From Phytomonospora endophytica (GTDB taxonomy: Bacteria > Actinomycetota > Actinomycetes > Mycobacteriales > Micromonosporaceae), in assembly GCF_014202425.1 (NCBI RefSeq), contig NZ_JACHGT010000006.1, positions 248,001 through 312,000 of the forward strand: a stretch of 64,000 bases of DNA, written 5' to 3'. The notes beneath the pieces were generated by a model that was given only the letters and a program-made list of their open reading frames with translations, ran no database searches and was not told the DNA's origin. Positions within the stretch are counted from its first letter, which is position 1; each line of letters opens with the position of its first letter. The translations under genes and the position numbers were made by a program. Positions 50,599 through 59,639 of the stretch are shown piece after piece.

Positions 50599-50715
50599 GC
50601 CGGTACCTAACGTGAGGGGCCGGTGAACACTTAAAGAGGCTTAACGATTCGCGGGCCGGGCGCAAGGCGGGCGAAACCGCGAATCGGCGACGACGGATCC
50701 CGCGCCCGGCACACG

Positions 50716-50747
50716 AAAAAGGCCAGGCCCGAAGGCCCGGCCTTTTT
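50716..50747. terminator. Terminator of tRNA-Pro
   Basis: AAAAAGGCC...GGCCTTTTT hairpin (GGCCAGGCCC / GGGCCCGGCC-type arms with a GAAG/CTTC loop) and a T-run on the - strand, just after the tRNA gene. Confidence 0.85.
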
Positions 50748-50756
50748 ACTTCCCGG

Positions 50757-50830
50757 TCGGGATGGCGGGATTTGAACCCACGACCCCCTCGTCCCGAACG
50801 AGGTACGCTACCAAGCTGCGCCACATCCCG
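50757..50830 (-). tRNA. tRNA-Pro (anticodon CGG)
   Basis: Acceptor arms CGGGATG and CATCCCG pair perfectly. The anticodon stem CCTCG/CGAGG encloses loop TTCGGGA, giving anticodon CGG for Pro (codon CCG). The T-arm GTGGG-TTCAAAT-CCCGC is standard. The 3' CCA is not encoded. Confidence 0.97.
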
Positions 50831-50903
50831 GGATTTCCTGCGGGCGAGAATTTCCGCCGCCGGGCAATAGTAGCGGACCGCGCGCGTCCCCCGCCAAGGG
50901 GTA

Positions 50904-51794
50904 TCACCCCCGCGGCACGAGTGTGAGCACGCTCGCCTCAGGCGGGCACGCGAACCGCACGGGCGTGTAAGGGCTCGTCCCCATACCCGCCGAAACGTGC
51001 AGGTAAGAGTCCCCGTGCCGCGACAGGCCCTTCACCCGCTTGCGGTCCAGGTCGCAGTTGGTCACCAGCGCCCCGTAGAACGGCACGCACACCTGCCCGC
51101 CGTGCGTGTGCCCGGCCGTGATCAGGTCGAAGCCGTCGACGGCCATCGCGTCCAGGATCCGCCCCACCGGCGCGTGCGTCACCCCGATCGACACGTCCGC
51201 CTCGGCCGACACGGGACCCGCGACGGCGTCGTAGTCGTCCAGCTCGATGTGCGGGTCGTCGACACCGGCCAGCTCGATCGTGCGGCCACCCGCCTTCAGC
51301 GTCGTGCGCTGGTTGTTCAGATCCGCCCAGCCGCCCTTCAGCAGCAGATCGCGCAGCTCGCCGGTGGGCAGCTCCGGGCCCGGCCGGTTCACCTTGTTCT
51401 TGTTGAAGTACCCGAAGGGGTTCTTCAGCACCGGCCCGAAATAGTCGTTCGACCCGAACACGAACGCCCCCGGATAGTCGAACAGCGGCTCCAGCGCCCG
51501 CGCCACGCCCGGGACCGCGTCGACATGCGCGAGATTGTCACCGGTCAGCAGCACCAGATCCGGATCGAGCGCCGCCAGCGACGCCGTCCAGTCCTGCTTG
51601 AGACGCTGCCCCGGCGTCATGTGCAGGTCGCTGATCTGCAGGACGCGCAACGGTTCGGCGTCGGAGTCGAGGACCGGAACGTCGAAGCGGCGAAGAGTGA
51701 ACTTGAGCCGCTCGTACAGCGACGCGTACGCCAAAGTGGCCGCCCCGGCGGCGGCGATGACGGATGCGGCGGCGATAACCCTGCGCTTTCCCAT
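50904..51794 (-). CDS. Membrane-anchored metallophosphoesterase (Rv3683-like)
   Basis: This 296-residue protein has an N-terminal hydrophobic anchor (VIAAASVIAAAGAATLAYASL) and calcineurin-like motifs DLHM, LLTGDN, GSNDYF (in place of GNHD) and GHTHGGQ. It matches the YkuE-like group and the gene Rv3683 next to ponA2 in mycobacteria by synteny. Likely substrate is a phospholipid, UDP-diacylglucosamine or phosphodiester. It is divergent from the YqeY gene. Confidence 0.87.
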   Translation of the reverse strand: MGKRRVIAAASVIAAAGAATLAYASLYERLKFTLRRFDVPVLDSDAEPLRVLQISDLHMTPGQRLKQDWTASLAALDPDLVLLTGDNLAHVDAVPGVARALEPLFDYPGAFVFGSNDYFGPVLKNPFGYFNKNKVNRPGPELPTGELRDLLLKGGWADLNNQRTTLKAGGRTIELAGVDDPHIELDDYDAVAGPVSAEADVSIGVTHAPVGRILDAMAVDGFDLITAGHTHGGQVCVPFYGALVTNCDLDRKRVKGLSRHGDSYLHVSAGMGTSPYTPVRFACPPEASVLTLVPRG

Positions 51795-51819
51795 GCCCTA
51801 CAGGGTAGTTTTAGCGCCC

Positions 51820-52275
51820 ATGAGCACGAGCAAGGGGCAGCTGGAGAAGGACCTGCACGCGGCGATGAAGGCTCGCGACGAGCTGACGACCGCGACACTG
51901 CGGATGGCGCTGACATCCGTCAAGAACGCCGAGGTGGCCGGAAAGGTCGCCCGCGAACTCTCCGACGAGGAGGTCGAGAAGGTCCTCGCCAAGGAGGCCA
52001 AGAAGCGCCGCGAGGCCGCCGAGGCCTTCGCCGACGCGGGCCGCGCCGAATCGGCCGCGCAGGAACTCGCCGAAGAGCAGGTCCTGCTGCGCTACCTCCC
52101 GCAGCCGCTCGGCGAGGACGAACTCGCCGTGCTCGTCGACCAGACCATCACCGAAGGTGGCTTCAGCGGCATGGGCCAGATGGGCCAGGCCATGAAGGCC
52201 GTACAGGCCAAGGTCGCCGGCCGCGCCGACGGCAAGATCGTCTCCACCCTCGTCCGCGCCAAGCTCGGCGCCTGA
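51820..52275 (+). CDS. GatB/YqeY-domain protein
   Basis: The ATG at 51820 (MSTSKGQLEKDLHAAMKARDELT begins here) gives 151 residues. The YqeY fold is clear: LRMALTSVKNAEV, VLAKEAKKRREAAEAFADAGR and YLPQPLGEDELAVLVDQTI. The family shares the tail domain of GatB/GatE and may interact with tRNA, but no enzyme activity is known. A strong terminator follows. Confidence 0.93.
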   Translation: MSTSKGQLEKDLHAAMKARDELTTATLRMALTSVKNAEVAGKVARELSDEEVEKVLAKEAKKRREAAEAFADAGRAESAAQELAEEQVLLRYLPQPLGEDELAVLVDQTITEGGFSGMGQMGQAMKAVQAKVAGRADGKIVSTLVRAKLGA

Positions 52276-52288
52276 CCGTACGCGCGAG

Positions 52289-52319
52289 AAACCCCCGGTC
52301 CACAGTGGACCGGGGGTTT
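52289..52319. terminator. Bidirectional terminator between yqeY and PBP gene
   Basis: AAACCCCCGGTCCAC / GTGGACC...GGGGGTTT, arms perfect around a 2-base loop, flanked by A and T runs. It serves both convergent genes. Confidence 0.85.
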
Positions 52320-52328
52320 CCCGTCGGC

Positions 52329-54833
52329 TCAGTTGCGCCCGGGCTTGTCGTCGCAGTCGTTCGGCGGCAAGCAGGGCCACGGTAAGTCGGGGCCGGGACC
52401 GCCGTTGTCGTCGTCATTGTCGTCGGACGAATCGTCCTTCTTCTGCCCGGCGCTCACATACAGCGTGATCGTGCTGCCCTCGGCGGCGCGACCGTCCGGG
52501 TTCGTCCAGTAGACCGTCCCCTTCGGACAGTCGGAGCGCTCGCCCTGGACCACCTCCGACTTGAAGCCGGCGCGGTCCATCTTGTCCTTGGCGTCCTCGA
52601 CGGAGTCGCAGCTGACCGACGGCACGTCCCGCGGGTTCTTGCCGTAGATCATCGCCTCGGAGGGTTTCTTGAAGTCCTTCTTGTCGTAGCCCTCTTCGGC
52701 GGCGTTGAGAATGTCCTCGGAGACGATGTAGTGCGGTGATCCCCGCATGCCTATCGACGACTTACCGAGGTAGTCGGGGTCGGTGTGGAAGGTCGCCAGG
52801 GCGTTGTTGCCGGTGAAGCCCGCGAACCACAGCGAACCGTTGTCGGTGGTACCGGTCTTGCCGGCCACGTCGCGGTCGCCGACCTGCAGGCCGCCAGGGA
52901 AGGTTCCCTGGTCGCACTTCGACGTCGAGGAGTTCTGCCCAATGGGGCAGCGCGCGGCGTCGGTGGCGGCGCGCGCCACGTCCTTCGAGATCACCGGCTG
53001 GCACTTCGGATCCCCGGCGGTGACCGGGTTGCCGTTGCGGTCGGTGATCGACTGGATCGGCGTCGGCTCGCAGTAGGTGCCTTCGGCCGCGATCGTCGCG
53101 TAGGCGTTGGCGACCTCCATCGGCGTGGTCGCCGCGACGCCCAGGGTCAGCGTTCCCCAGCCCACCGGCTCACCGCAGAAGTCCTCGCCCTCCTGGTCCT
53201 GGCAGCCGGGCGTGGCGCGTTCCCGGTCGTCGACGTTGTGCCAGGTGACACCCATCTTCTCCCAGGTGTCGACGACCTTGTCGGCGCCGACCCGCTCGAT
53301 CAGCTGCACGAAGTAGGTGTTCACCGAGCGGCCGAAACCCGACCACATGTTGAACTTGCCGGTCTGGAATCCCCGGCTGTCGTTGTGCGGACACCAGTGG
53401 TACGAGCCGTCCGGGAGACGGTCGCAGGCGGAGTCGCCGGCTTGGTATCCCGCACTGTAGATCTTCGACTTGTACTGATACGGGCTCTGGAACGCCTGCG
53501 TCAGCGGGATCCCGTTCTCCAGGGCCGCGATCATCGTGAAGAACTTCGCCGTCGAACCGATCTGGAAACCGCCGTTGCCGTTGCCGTCGGTCGTGAACAG
53601 CGGCACGGTCGTGTTCGGATAGGTGCCCTTGACGTCCTTCGCCGCCAGCGCGGGGTTGGAGTGCAGCGGGTTTCCGCTGGTGTCGAGGCTGTACTTCCGG
53701 TTCACCGCCATGGATCGGACCCGGCCGGTGCCGGGCTCGATCACGACGGTGCCGAGCGCCAGGTGGCTTTCCTTCTGCTCCTGCTCCAGGATCGTCTTCA
53801 TCGCGGTCTTCTGCACCTGGGGGTCGAGCGAGGTGACGATCTTGTAGCCGCCCTGCTTCAGCTTCGCCAGGCGGTCGGCCGGCTCGGCGCCGAAGGCCGC
53901 GTTCTTGGACCACCAGTCCTTGAGGAAGTCGCAGAAGAAGCCCCAGTCGTTGTGCTTCTTGGGAACCTCGACGCACTCGCTCGGCTGGGCCTTCAGCTTG
54001 AGGTCGAGCTCCTTGGCCTTCTCCTCGTCGGACTGCGCCTGGGTGATCTTCCCGTTGGCGACCATGCGATCCAGCACGTGGTTGCGGCGGTCCGTCGCGG
54101 CCTTCTTGTCGCCGGCGCTCGGGTCGTAGGCACCGGGCGCCTGCACGAGTCCGGCGATGAACGCGGCCTCGCCGAGCTCCAGATCCTTTGGCTTCTTGGA
54201 GAAGTACGACTGCGACGCGGCGTAGATTCCGTAGGCGCGGTTGCCGAAGAACGCGATGTTGAGATAGCGCTCCAGGATTTCGGGCTTGTCGAGTTCCTTC
54301 TCGATCGCCATCGCGTAACGCATTTCACGGATCTTGCGCTCGGGAGTGTCCTCAGTGGCCTCGAAGATCTCTTCGTCGGTCTGTGCGTTGTATTTCAAGA
54401 CATTCCGCACATACTGCATCGTCAAAGTCGACGCGCCCTCGGAAACTTCCCCATCACTGCTATTTGCCAGCAGTGCGCGCACAACCCCGCGGGGGTCTAC
54501 TCCGTTGTGCTCATAGAAGCGACTGTCTTCGACGGAGATGATCGCGTCCTGCATGACCTGCGGGACGTCGGCGAGGGCGACGGGCTGACGGCTCTCGTCG
54601 TAGAAGGAGGTGATGAGCGTTTTGCCGTCGTTCGCGTACACGGAGGTCAGCTGAGGGATCGGCTCCACACGCAGCTCGTTGGGCAGGTCCTCGAAGGACT
54701 CCGCGCCCGCCTTGACGGCGAGGCCGGAAACGGCGATGGCCGGGAAGGCCGCCGCCGCCACGACGAGTCCGGCCAGTAGTCCGCACACCACTAGTGATGT
54801 GACGTTGTTGAGCAGGCTGCGGTCTCGGGGCAT
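52329..54833 (-). CDS. ponA2: Class A penicillin-binding protein with PASTA domain
   Basis: The protein has 834 residues from the ATG at 54833. An N-terminal membrane span (VTSLVVCGLLAGLVVAAAAFPAIAV) is followed by a glycosyltransferase domain with the catalytic Glu in ISVEDSRFYEHNG. The transpeptidase has SxxK in GSTAKFF, SxN in GRSVNTYF and KTG in GKTGTTDNG. A C-terminal PASTA module follows (DVPSVSCDSVEDAKDKM) and an acidic/Pro tail. It polymerises and crosslinks peptidoglycan outside the membrane. It is divergent from a WhiB gene, as in mycobacteria. A GTG at 54842 is an alternative start. Confidence 0.93.
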   Translation of the reverse strand: MPRDRSLLNNVTSLVVCGLLAGLVVAAAAFPAIAVSGLAVKAGAESFEDLPNELRVEPIPQLTSVYANDGKTLITSFYDESRQPVALADVPQVMQDAIISVEDSRFYEHNGVDPRGVVRALLANSSDGEVSEGASTLTMQYVRNVLKYNAQTDEEIFEATEDTPERKIREMRYAMAIEKELDKPEILERYLNIAFFGNRAYGIYAASQSYFSKKPKDLELGEAAFIAGLVQAPGAYDPSAGDKKAATDRRNHVLDRMVANGKITQAQSDEEKAKELDLKLKAQPSECVEVPKKHNDWGFFCDFLKDWWSKNAAFGAEPADRLAKLKQGGYKIVTSLDPQVQKTAMKTILEQEQKESHLALGTVVIEPGTGRVRSMAVNRKYSLDTSGNPLHSNPALAAKDVKGTYPNTTVPLFTTDGNGNGGFQIGSTAKFFTMIAALENGIPLTQAFQSPYQYKSKIYSAGYQAGDSACDRLPDGSYHWCPHNDSRGFQTGKFNMWSGFGRSVNTYFVQLIERVGADKVVDTWEKMGVTWHNVDDRERATPGCQDQEGEDFCGEPVGWGTLTLGVAATTPMEVANAYATIAAEGTYCEPTPIQSITDRNGNPVTAGDPKCQPVISKDVARAATDAARCPIGQNSSTSKCDQGTFPGGLQVGDRDVAGKTGTTDNGSLWFAGFTGNNALATFHTDPDYLGKSSIGMRGSPHYIVSEDILNAAEEGYDKKDFKKPSEAMIYGKNPRDVPSVSCDSVEDAKDKMDRAGFKSEVVQGERSDCPKGTVYWTNPDGRAAEGSTITLYVSAGQKKDDSSDDNDDDNGGPGPDLPWPCLPPNDCDDKPGRN

Positions 54834-55140
54834 CCACTTCACCGCCTCAGAGTACGTGACCCGCGTTCGGCGGCCAGGCGCCGCGTACTCGGGTCTACAA
54901 GGGTCCATTGGGGGCGACGCGCCGACTGCGGTCGGGGGTTGTCTCTTCAGGGTAGTCGTAACCACATCGTGATCAACTTGCCGCCAAGGGGTAGCCATAT
55001 GCCCGCGAAAAGGGTACTGTCCGAATCCGACAGCAACAGTGCGTAACTGATCGACTACACATTCGTTGTCGCGCGACACGCGACGGGTGTTTACGTCATC
55101 AGACCTGGGGGCAAGAGGTACGTAACAAGAAGGTGGGGAT
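54834..55140. promoter_or_regulatory. Divergent ponA2/whiB4 promoter region, 307 bases
   Basis: It has a perfect 12-base palindrome TGTCGCGCGACA (55067-55078). An AAGGTGGGG-type ribosome-binding site lies at its end, before the WhiB start. It is otherwise unremarkable and carries no gene. Confidence 0.5.
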
Positions 55141-55470
55141 GTGCTGATGGAGTTGATGGTCGACTGGGCGAGTCAGGCCGCGTGCCGGGAAGGTGACCCG
55201 GACGCGCTCTTCGTACAGGGCGCAGAACAAAACGCCGCCAAAAAAGTCTGCCGAGGATGCCCGGTGCGGATGGAGTGTCTCGCCGACGCTCTCGACAACC
55301 GCATCGAGTTCGGCGTCTGGGGCGGCATGACCGAACGTGAACGCCGTGCCCTGCTTCGCAAGCACACCGATGTCCGCAGCTGGCGGCGAGTCTTCGAGGC
55401 CGCATTGACCAAAGAAGCCGAACAGCGCTCGGTTTCGAAGGGGCGAAGCCTCACGCCGACCGGTTTCTAA
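55141..55470 (+). CDS. whiB4: WhiB-family iron-sulfur regulator (WhiB4/WblA type)
   Basis: The frame opens at GTG 55141, with ATG 55147 and 55156 also possible; numbering here uses the GTG. The four cluster cysteines are C15, C37, C40 and C46 (C-x21-C-x2-C-x5-C), then the GVWGG turn and a basic tail (RERRALLRK). It binds a [4Fe-4S] cluster and senses redox state. Its place beside a PBP gene and the Get3-like ATPase pair identifies it as the WhiB4/WblA member by synteny. Confidence 0.93.
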   Translation: MLMELMVDWASQAACREGDPDALFVQGAEQNAAKKVCRGCPVRMECLADALDNRIEFGVWGGMTERERRALLRKHTDVRSWRRVFEAALTKEAEQRSVSKGRSLTPTGF

Positions 55471-55483
55471 CCGTGCGCACGTC

Positions 55484-55529
55484 ACCGCCTGACTCGGGAG
55501 GTTCCCGGCATGCCGAGTCAGGCGGTTTG
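55484..55529. terminator. whiB4 terminator
   Basis: ACCGCCTGACTCGG and CCGAGTCAGGCGGT pair perfectly over 14 bases with a 15-base loop, then a T-rich tail, 14 bases after the whiB4 stop. Confidence 0.85.
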
Positions 55530-56205
55530 TTGTGCTCTGCTGGTTCGTTGTGCTCCGCTGGTTCGGGCGGCGCGAATGAAACCGCCTTGCGGGTACGGGA
55601 TCGGGCTGAGGCCCGCCGCCGATGCGAGGTTCCCGGCGTGGGCGGGTGAGCGTTCTGTGGGGTTTGGGCCGGTGGGGCTCTCGTCCTGAACCGCTTCTCA
55701 CCAGCGCAATCGTGTCGGTCTTTCACTTCCCGGCTCGGGGAACTGCTCCGGTCGTCTGAGCGGTCCACTCGCTGAGTCAGGAACCCGGGCCTGGGGTCAC
55801 CCCACTGAGCCGGGGACCTGCGTCAGTACCGGTTCGCCCCGGTCGCACCGGCCGTCATTCGGGCTTCGCGTGACGTCTTCCGCACTGCCGGGGAGAGGTC
55901 ACATTCCCGAACGTGGATCTCTGTTGTTCGCCCGCTCGGCGGTGGAAGCCGCTGCCGCTGTCGCGACTGAGTCTTCGCATGAGAGTCTCGGCGGCATCGA
56001 CTCCGGCGAGCTCGGGGTGCGCGCGGTAATGGTGAGCGAGATTCGGCTCTCTGTTTTGTCGTAACTCGTCCGTATCATGAATTTTGGGGCCCCTTTGGGG
56101 CGAGCGGGGGAGTGCGCGTTTCGCGCGGTCGTCCGCCGTTGAACGCTGCCCGAAGGTGCCCGCGACCTGCGGGAATCCGTCTGGGGGGCGGCGAGTTCGC
56201 CGAGC

Positions 56206-56233
56206 CGGTCGCGGGGGCTCGCCGCCGCGACCG
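56206..56233 (-). terminator. Terminator of the Get3-like ATPase operon
   Basis: CGGTCGCGG / CCGCGACCG with a 10-base loop, just beyond the stop at 56238 on the - strand. Confidence 0.5.
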
Positions 56234-56237
56234 CCCT

Positions 56238-57350
56238 TTAGTCGGCGGCCAGCAGGTCCCCGATGTTGCGCAGCGCCTCAAGATCATGAACGTCGCCCGG
56301 CTGCGCGGCGACCCGCGTCGTCGGCACCTCCGGGTGGGCCGTGGTGAAACGCCCGGCGACCCGCTCCTCGCGTTCGGCCTGGGCGACGAGGTCGGCGTGA
56401 ATGCGCAGGACACCCGCCGTGACCGGCGACAGTCCGTGCTCCTCAAGTCCCTCGGCGGCCCCGAGGCTGCGCTGCGCCGACAGTTCGCCGACGCCTGTCG
56501 TGTGCACGCGGTTGAGGATCATCCCGGCCAGCGGCATGCGCTCCTCCGTGAGACGTCCGGCGAAGTACGCGGCCTCCCGCACGGCGTCGGGTTCAGGCGT
56601 GGCGACGACGAGGAACGCCGTCTCACGATCCTGCAGCACCTTGTAGGTCTGCTCGGCGCGGGAGCGGAACCCCCCGAAGGTCGAGTCCAGTGAGGACACG
56701 AAGGTCCCTATGTCGGTGAGCAGCCGCCCGCCGAGGATCTTGGCGATCGTGTTCGTGAAGAACGACGTCGCGGCCGTCATCACGGAGAACACGCTGCGTC
56801 CACTGCGCGCCGGGGCCAGCAGCAGGCGCAGCATCTTCCCGTCGAGGAAGCGCGCGAGACGCTGCGGCGCGTCGAGGAAGTCCAGGGCCGACCGCGACGG
56901 CGGCGTGTCCACGACGATCAGGTCCCAGGAGTCGGCGGCGCGCAACTGCGCGAGCTTCTCCATCGCCATGTACTCCTGTGTGCCGGAGAACGTCGAACTC
57001 ATCGCCTGGTAGAAGGGGTTGGCGAAGATCTCGGCGGCCTTCTCCTCGCTGGTGTGGGAGAGCACGACCTCGTCGAAGGTGCGCTTCATGTCCAGCATCA
57101 TCGCGTCGAGCTGCCCGCCGGTGGCCTGCGCGACCGTGCGCGGCGTGTTCGACAGCTCCGTCAGCCCCAGTGACTGCGCGAGGCGCCGCGCCGGGTCGAT
57201 GGTGAGCACGACGGCTCGGCGGTCGTGCTTCTCGGCGGCCCGCAGCGCCAGCGCGGCCGCGGTCGTGGTCTTCCCGACCCCGCCCGAGCCGCAGCATACG
57301 ACGATGCGAATACCGCGGTCGCCGAGTAGCGCGTCGACGTCCAGACTCAT
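56238..57350 (-). CDS. bagB: Get3/ArsA-like ATPase, BagB-type
   Basis: This 370-residue protein has a P-loop VVCCGSGGVGKTTTAAALAL, where the signature lysine of deviant Walker A motifs (KGGxGKT) is replaced by Ser. Switch regions are VLTIDPARRLAQSLGL and VVDTPPSRSALDFLDAP. It corresponds by order and length to mycobacterial Rv3680 (BagB), which forms a complex with Rv3679 and is linked to tail-anchored-like or redox-related handling. Its start overlaps the BagA-type stop by four bases. Confidence 0.87.
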   Translation of the reverse strand: MSLDVDALLGDRGIRIVVCCGSGGVGKTTTAAALALRAAEKHDRRAVVLTIDPARRLAQSLGLTELSNTPRTVAQATGGQLDAMMLDMKRTFDEVVLSHTSEEKAAEIFANPFYQAMSSTFSGTQEYMAMEKLAQLRAADSWDLIVVDTPPSRSALDFLDAPQRLARFLDGKMLRLLLAPARSGRSVFSVMTAATSFFTNTIAKILGGRLLTDIGTFVSSLDSTFGGFRSRAEQTYKVLQDRETAFLVVATPEPDAVREAAYFAGRLTEERMPLAGMILNRVHTTGVGELSAQRSLGAAEGLEEHGLSPVTAGVLRIHADLVAQAEREERVAGRFTTAHPEVPTTRVAAQPGDVHDLEALRNIGDLLAAD

Positions 57351-58321
57351 TGGGGCTCCTCCCCCGAAAGCAGCTCACTGAGCTGGTAGAGCCCCGACAG
57401 GTCGACGCCCTCGGCGAGCATGGGCAGTTCGATCAGCGGGTAGGGCTCACCGGCGAGCTCGGCGCGCAGCCCGGCCTCCAGGTCAAGGCGGACCTGGTGG
57501 GCGCGGACCTCGTCGAGGAGCCCGGCGACGACGGTCTTGTCGGCGGGGAGACCGGCGGCGGCGAGGCCGCGCTTGAGTTCGGCCTGGGTGACGCGGGCGC
57601 CCGCCAGGGGGTCGGTGCGCACGTTGTTGAGGATGATCGAGCCGATGGGCAGGCCGTGGGCGGTGAGTTCGGTGATCGCGTCGGCGGTCTCCTGCACCGG
57701 CATCTCCTCCAGGAGCGTCACGACGTGCACGGCCGTGGTGGCCTTCGAGCGCAGGATCGCCGCGACGCCTTCGCTGTGCGACTTGATCGGGCCGACCTTG
57801 GCGAGCTTCGCGGCCTCGGCGGTGACGTTGAGGAAGCGGGTGACGCGGCCCGTCGGCGGCGCGTCGAGGACGACGGCGTCGTAGGCGCGTTTCCCGTTGG
57901 CCATGCGCGTCGTGGCCTCCTTCACCTTGCCGGTGAGGAGGATGTCACGCAGGCCCGGTGCGATGGTGGTGGCGAAGTCGATGGCGCCGAGTTTCTTCAG
58001 CGCGCGCCCGGCCCGGCCGAGTTTGTAGAACATCGCCAGGTAGTCGAGGAGGGCCTCCTCGGCGTCGACGGCCAGCGCGTACACGGCCCCGCCGTGGGGC
58101 GCGCGGGCGATGCGGCGCTCCTCGTAGGGCAGTGGGGGCACGTCGAACAGCTGGGCGATGCCCTGCCTGCCCTCGACCTCCACCAGCAGCGTGCGTCGGC
58201 CGCCTGCGGCCAGGGACAGCGCGAGCGCGGCGGCGACCGTCGTCTTGCCGGTGCCGCCCTTGCCGGTCACGATGTGGAGCCGGGTGCTCGCCAGCTTGTG
58301 GCGTGGGGTCTGCTTGGACAT
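57347..58321 (-). CDS. bagA: Get3/ArsA-like ATPase, BagA-type
   Basis: The protein is 324 residues with an intact deviant Walker A (VTGKGGTGKTTVAAALAL, Lys present) and switch II VLDAPPTGRVTRFL. By position it is the Rv3679 (BagA) homologue. Together with the BagB-type partner it should form an ATP-dependent cytosolic complex; membrane-protein targeting is suggested for Get3 relatives. The two genes overlap by four bases, giving coupled translation. Confidence 0.88.
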   Translation of the reverse strand: MSKQTPRHKLASTRLHIVTGKGGTGKTTVAAALALSLAAGGRRTLLVEVEGRQGIAQLFDVPPLPYEERRIARAPHGGAVYALAVDAEEALLDYLAMFYKLGRAGRALKKLGAIDFATTIAPGLRDILLTGKVKEATTRMANGKRAYDAVVLDAPPTGRVTRFLNVTAEAAKLAKVGPIKSHSEGVAAILRSKATTAVHVVTLLEEMPVQETADAITELTAHGLPIGSIILNNVRTDPLAGARVTQAELKRGLAAAGLPADKTVVAGLLDEVRAHQVRLDLEAGLRAELAGEPYPLIELPMLAEGVDLSGLYQLSELLSGEEPQ

Positions 58322-58344
58322 CAGGATCTAGGCTACGACGCCTT

Positions 58345-58857
58345 TCACGCCGGCGTCGTCAACCCGCACACGTACCAGTCTTGTGCCTTGACCACGCTGA
58401 ACGTCCAGGTCTCGGCTTCCGTGCCCGCCGACGTGGTGCTCGACACGTCGGCGGTGACGGTGGCGGCACGTCCGGTTTCACTCGATGTGGTGACGTGGTC
58501 CCAGGCGAGTTGGACCTGGTCGCCGGTGGTCTTCTCGGCGGTGGTGACGGCGTCGAGGTAGACGGCGAAGTCGGAGTCGCGGATGTCGGCGCACACGTAG
58601 CGGCGGGCGGCCTGCGGGTCGCGGTCGGTGAGGAGGGCGCCGAGGAAACCCTCGACGGCCTGGTTCGGGTCCGCGGGTCCCTGGTCGGCGAGGTTGTCGA
58701 TCAGGAGGTATCCGCCGACGGCCGCCAGGGCGCAGAAGGCGAGCAGCGCGGCGAGGAGGGCGAAGGCTCCTCCGCGCGGTTTCCGGGCGGGCGGGTCCTC
58801 GGGAGGGGCCTGCTGAGGGGATGGCTCGGTGTCAACGCCTGCGGTCTCATGCGTCAT
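58345..58857 (-). CDS. Membrane-anchored hypothetical protein (NTF2-like C-terminus)
   Basis: This 170-residue protein has a Pro-rich cytosolic start, one membrane span (AFALLAALLAFCALAAVGGYLLI) and an extracytoplasmic domain of about 105 residues (NQAVEGFLGALLTDRDPQAARRYVC), with two cysteines likely to bridge (YVCADI, YVCGLT). It resembles many actinobacterial lumazine-binding/NTF2-like anchors of unknown role. It lies upstream of the Get3-like pair and may be transcribed with it. Confidence 0.75.
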   Translation of the reverse strand: MTHETAGVDTEPSPQQAPPEDPPARKPRGGAFALLAALLAFCALAAVGGYLLIDNLADQGPADPNQAVEGFLGALLTDRDPQAARRYVCADIRDSDFAVYLDAVTTAEKTTGDQVQLAWDHVTTSSETGRAATVTADVSSTTSAGTEAETWTFSVVKAQDWYVCGLTTPA

Positions 58858-58976
58858 TCGGTCCCCCCGAGGGAAGGCTAGGTATGCAGGGTAACGCTCT
58901 GCCGTGTCTAACGTGACGGTGTCGGGGAACGTGACGGGCCGGTGAGCGGTCGTGACGGTTTCGGTATCGTCGCGCC

Positions 58977-59141
58977 ATGCAGAAGTGGGAGTACGTGACG
59001 GTCCCGGTGCTGGTCCATGCGACGAAGCAGATCCTCGACAACTGGGGTGAGGACGGCTGGGAGCTGGTGCAGATCGTGCCCGGCATGAACCCGGAGAACC
59101 TGGTGGCCTATTTCAAGCGCCCGAAGGGGGAGTCGGCGTGA
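58977..59141 (+). CDS. DUF4177 small protein (Rv3678A-like)
   Basis: A 54-residue frame begins MQKWEYVTVPVLVHATKQIL and has LDNWGEDGWELVQIVPG, the DUF4177 signature with a conserved WEL/WEYV pair. The stop overlaps the start of the RidA gene (GTGA), as in mycobacterial Rv3678A-Rv3678c. It is probably a soluble dimer; function unknown. Confidence 0.85.
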   Translation: MQKWEYVTVPVLVHATKQILDNWGEDGWELVQIVPGMNPENLVAYFKRPKGESA

Positions 59142-59593
59142 GCGTGCGCGACAGGCTCGCCGAGCTGGGCCTCGAACTGCCGAAGGTCGCCGCCCCGGTC
59201 GCGGCCTACGTACCGGCGGTCCGGTCGGGAAACCACGTGTACACCGCGGGGCAGCTCCCGTTCGCCGACGGCGCGTTGCTCCGGACCGGTTACGTCGGTG
59301 GTGAGGTGAGCCCCGAGGACGCCAAGGAGCTGGCGGCGGTGTGCGCGCTGAACGCGCTCGCGGCGGTCGATTCGGTCGTCGGGCTCGACGGCATCGTGCG
59401 GATCGTGAAGGTCGTGGGTTTCGTGGCCTCCGCGCAGGGATTCACCGGGCAGCCGGGCGTCATCAACGGCGCGAGTGAGCTGCTGGGCAAGGTCCTCGGT
59501 GACGCGGGCGTGCACGCCCGCAGCGCCGTCGGGGTGTCGGAGTTGCCGCTGGGTGCGCCGGTCGAGTTGGAGCTCATCGCCGAGGTTCGCTAG
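59138..59593 (+). CDS. RidA/YjgF-family protein (Rv3678c-like)
   Basis: A GTG overlapping the DUF4177 stop gives 151 residues. The YjgF fold is visible in YVPAVRSGNHVYTAGQLPF, ALNALAAVDSVVGLDGIVR, VKVVGFVASAQGF and VSELPLGAPVELELIA. The catalytic Arg of true RidA is not at its usual place (ELPLGAPVE), so imine-deaminase activity is uncertain. A strong terminator follows. Confidence 0.9.
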   Translation: MSVRDRLAELGLELPKVAAPVAAYVPAVRSGNHVYTAGQLPFADGALLRTGYVGGEVSPEDAKELAAVCALNALAAVDSVVGLDGIVRIVKVVGFVASAQGFTGQPGVINGASELLGKVLGDAGVHARSAVGVSELPLGAPVELELIAEVR

Positions 59594-59611
59594 AGCGATC
59601 TATCAAGAGTC

Positions 59612-59639
59612 GAGGGCCCCGGCGACCGCCGGGGCCCTC
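59612..59639. terminator. Bidirectional terminator after RidA gene
   Basis: GAGGGCCCCGGC / GCCGGGGCCCTC with a 4-base loop, perfect 12-base arms, between convergent RidA and XRE-cupin genes. Confidence 0.85.

Larger units (their letters stand above)
55471..56237. other. 767-base gap after whiB4
   Basis: It begins with a strong terminator (55484-55529), then shows no recognisable gene. It has a tandem pair of ~18-base units around 55526-55562 (TTCGTTGTGCTCCGCTGG type), a repeated GAGGTTCCCGGC block (55498-55509 and 55626-55637), and a hairpin at 56206-56233 that likely ends the ATPase operon. A 64-codon frame at 55870-56064 lacks coding character. Confidence 0.5.

Noticed and set aside
55870-56064. 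64-codon + ORF in the gap after whiB4
   Set aside because: No ribosome-binding site, no codon-position GC bias visible and no recognisable motif.
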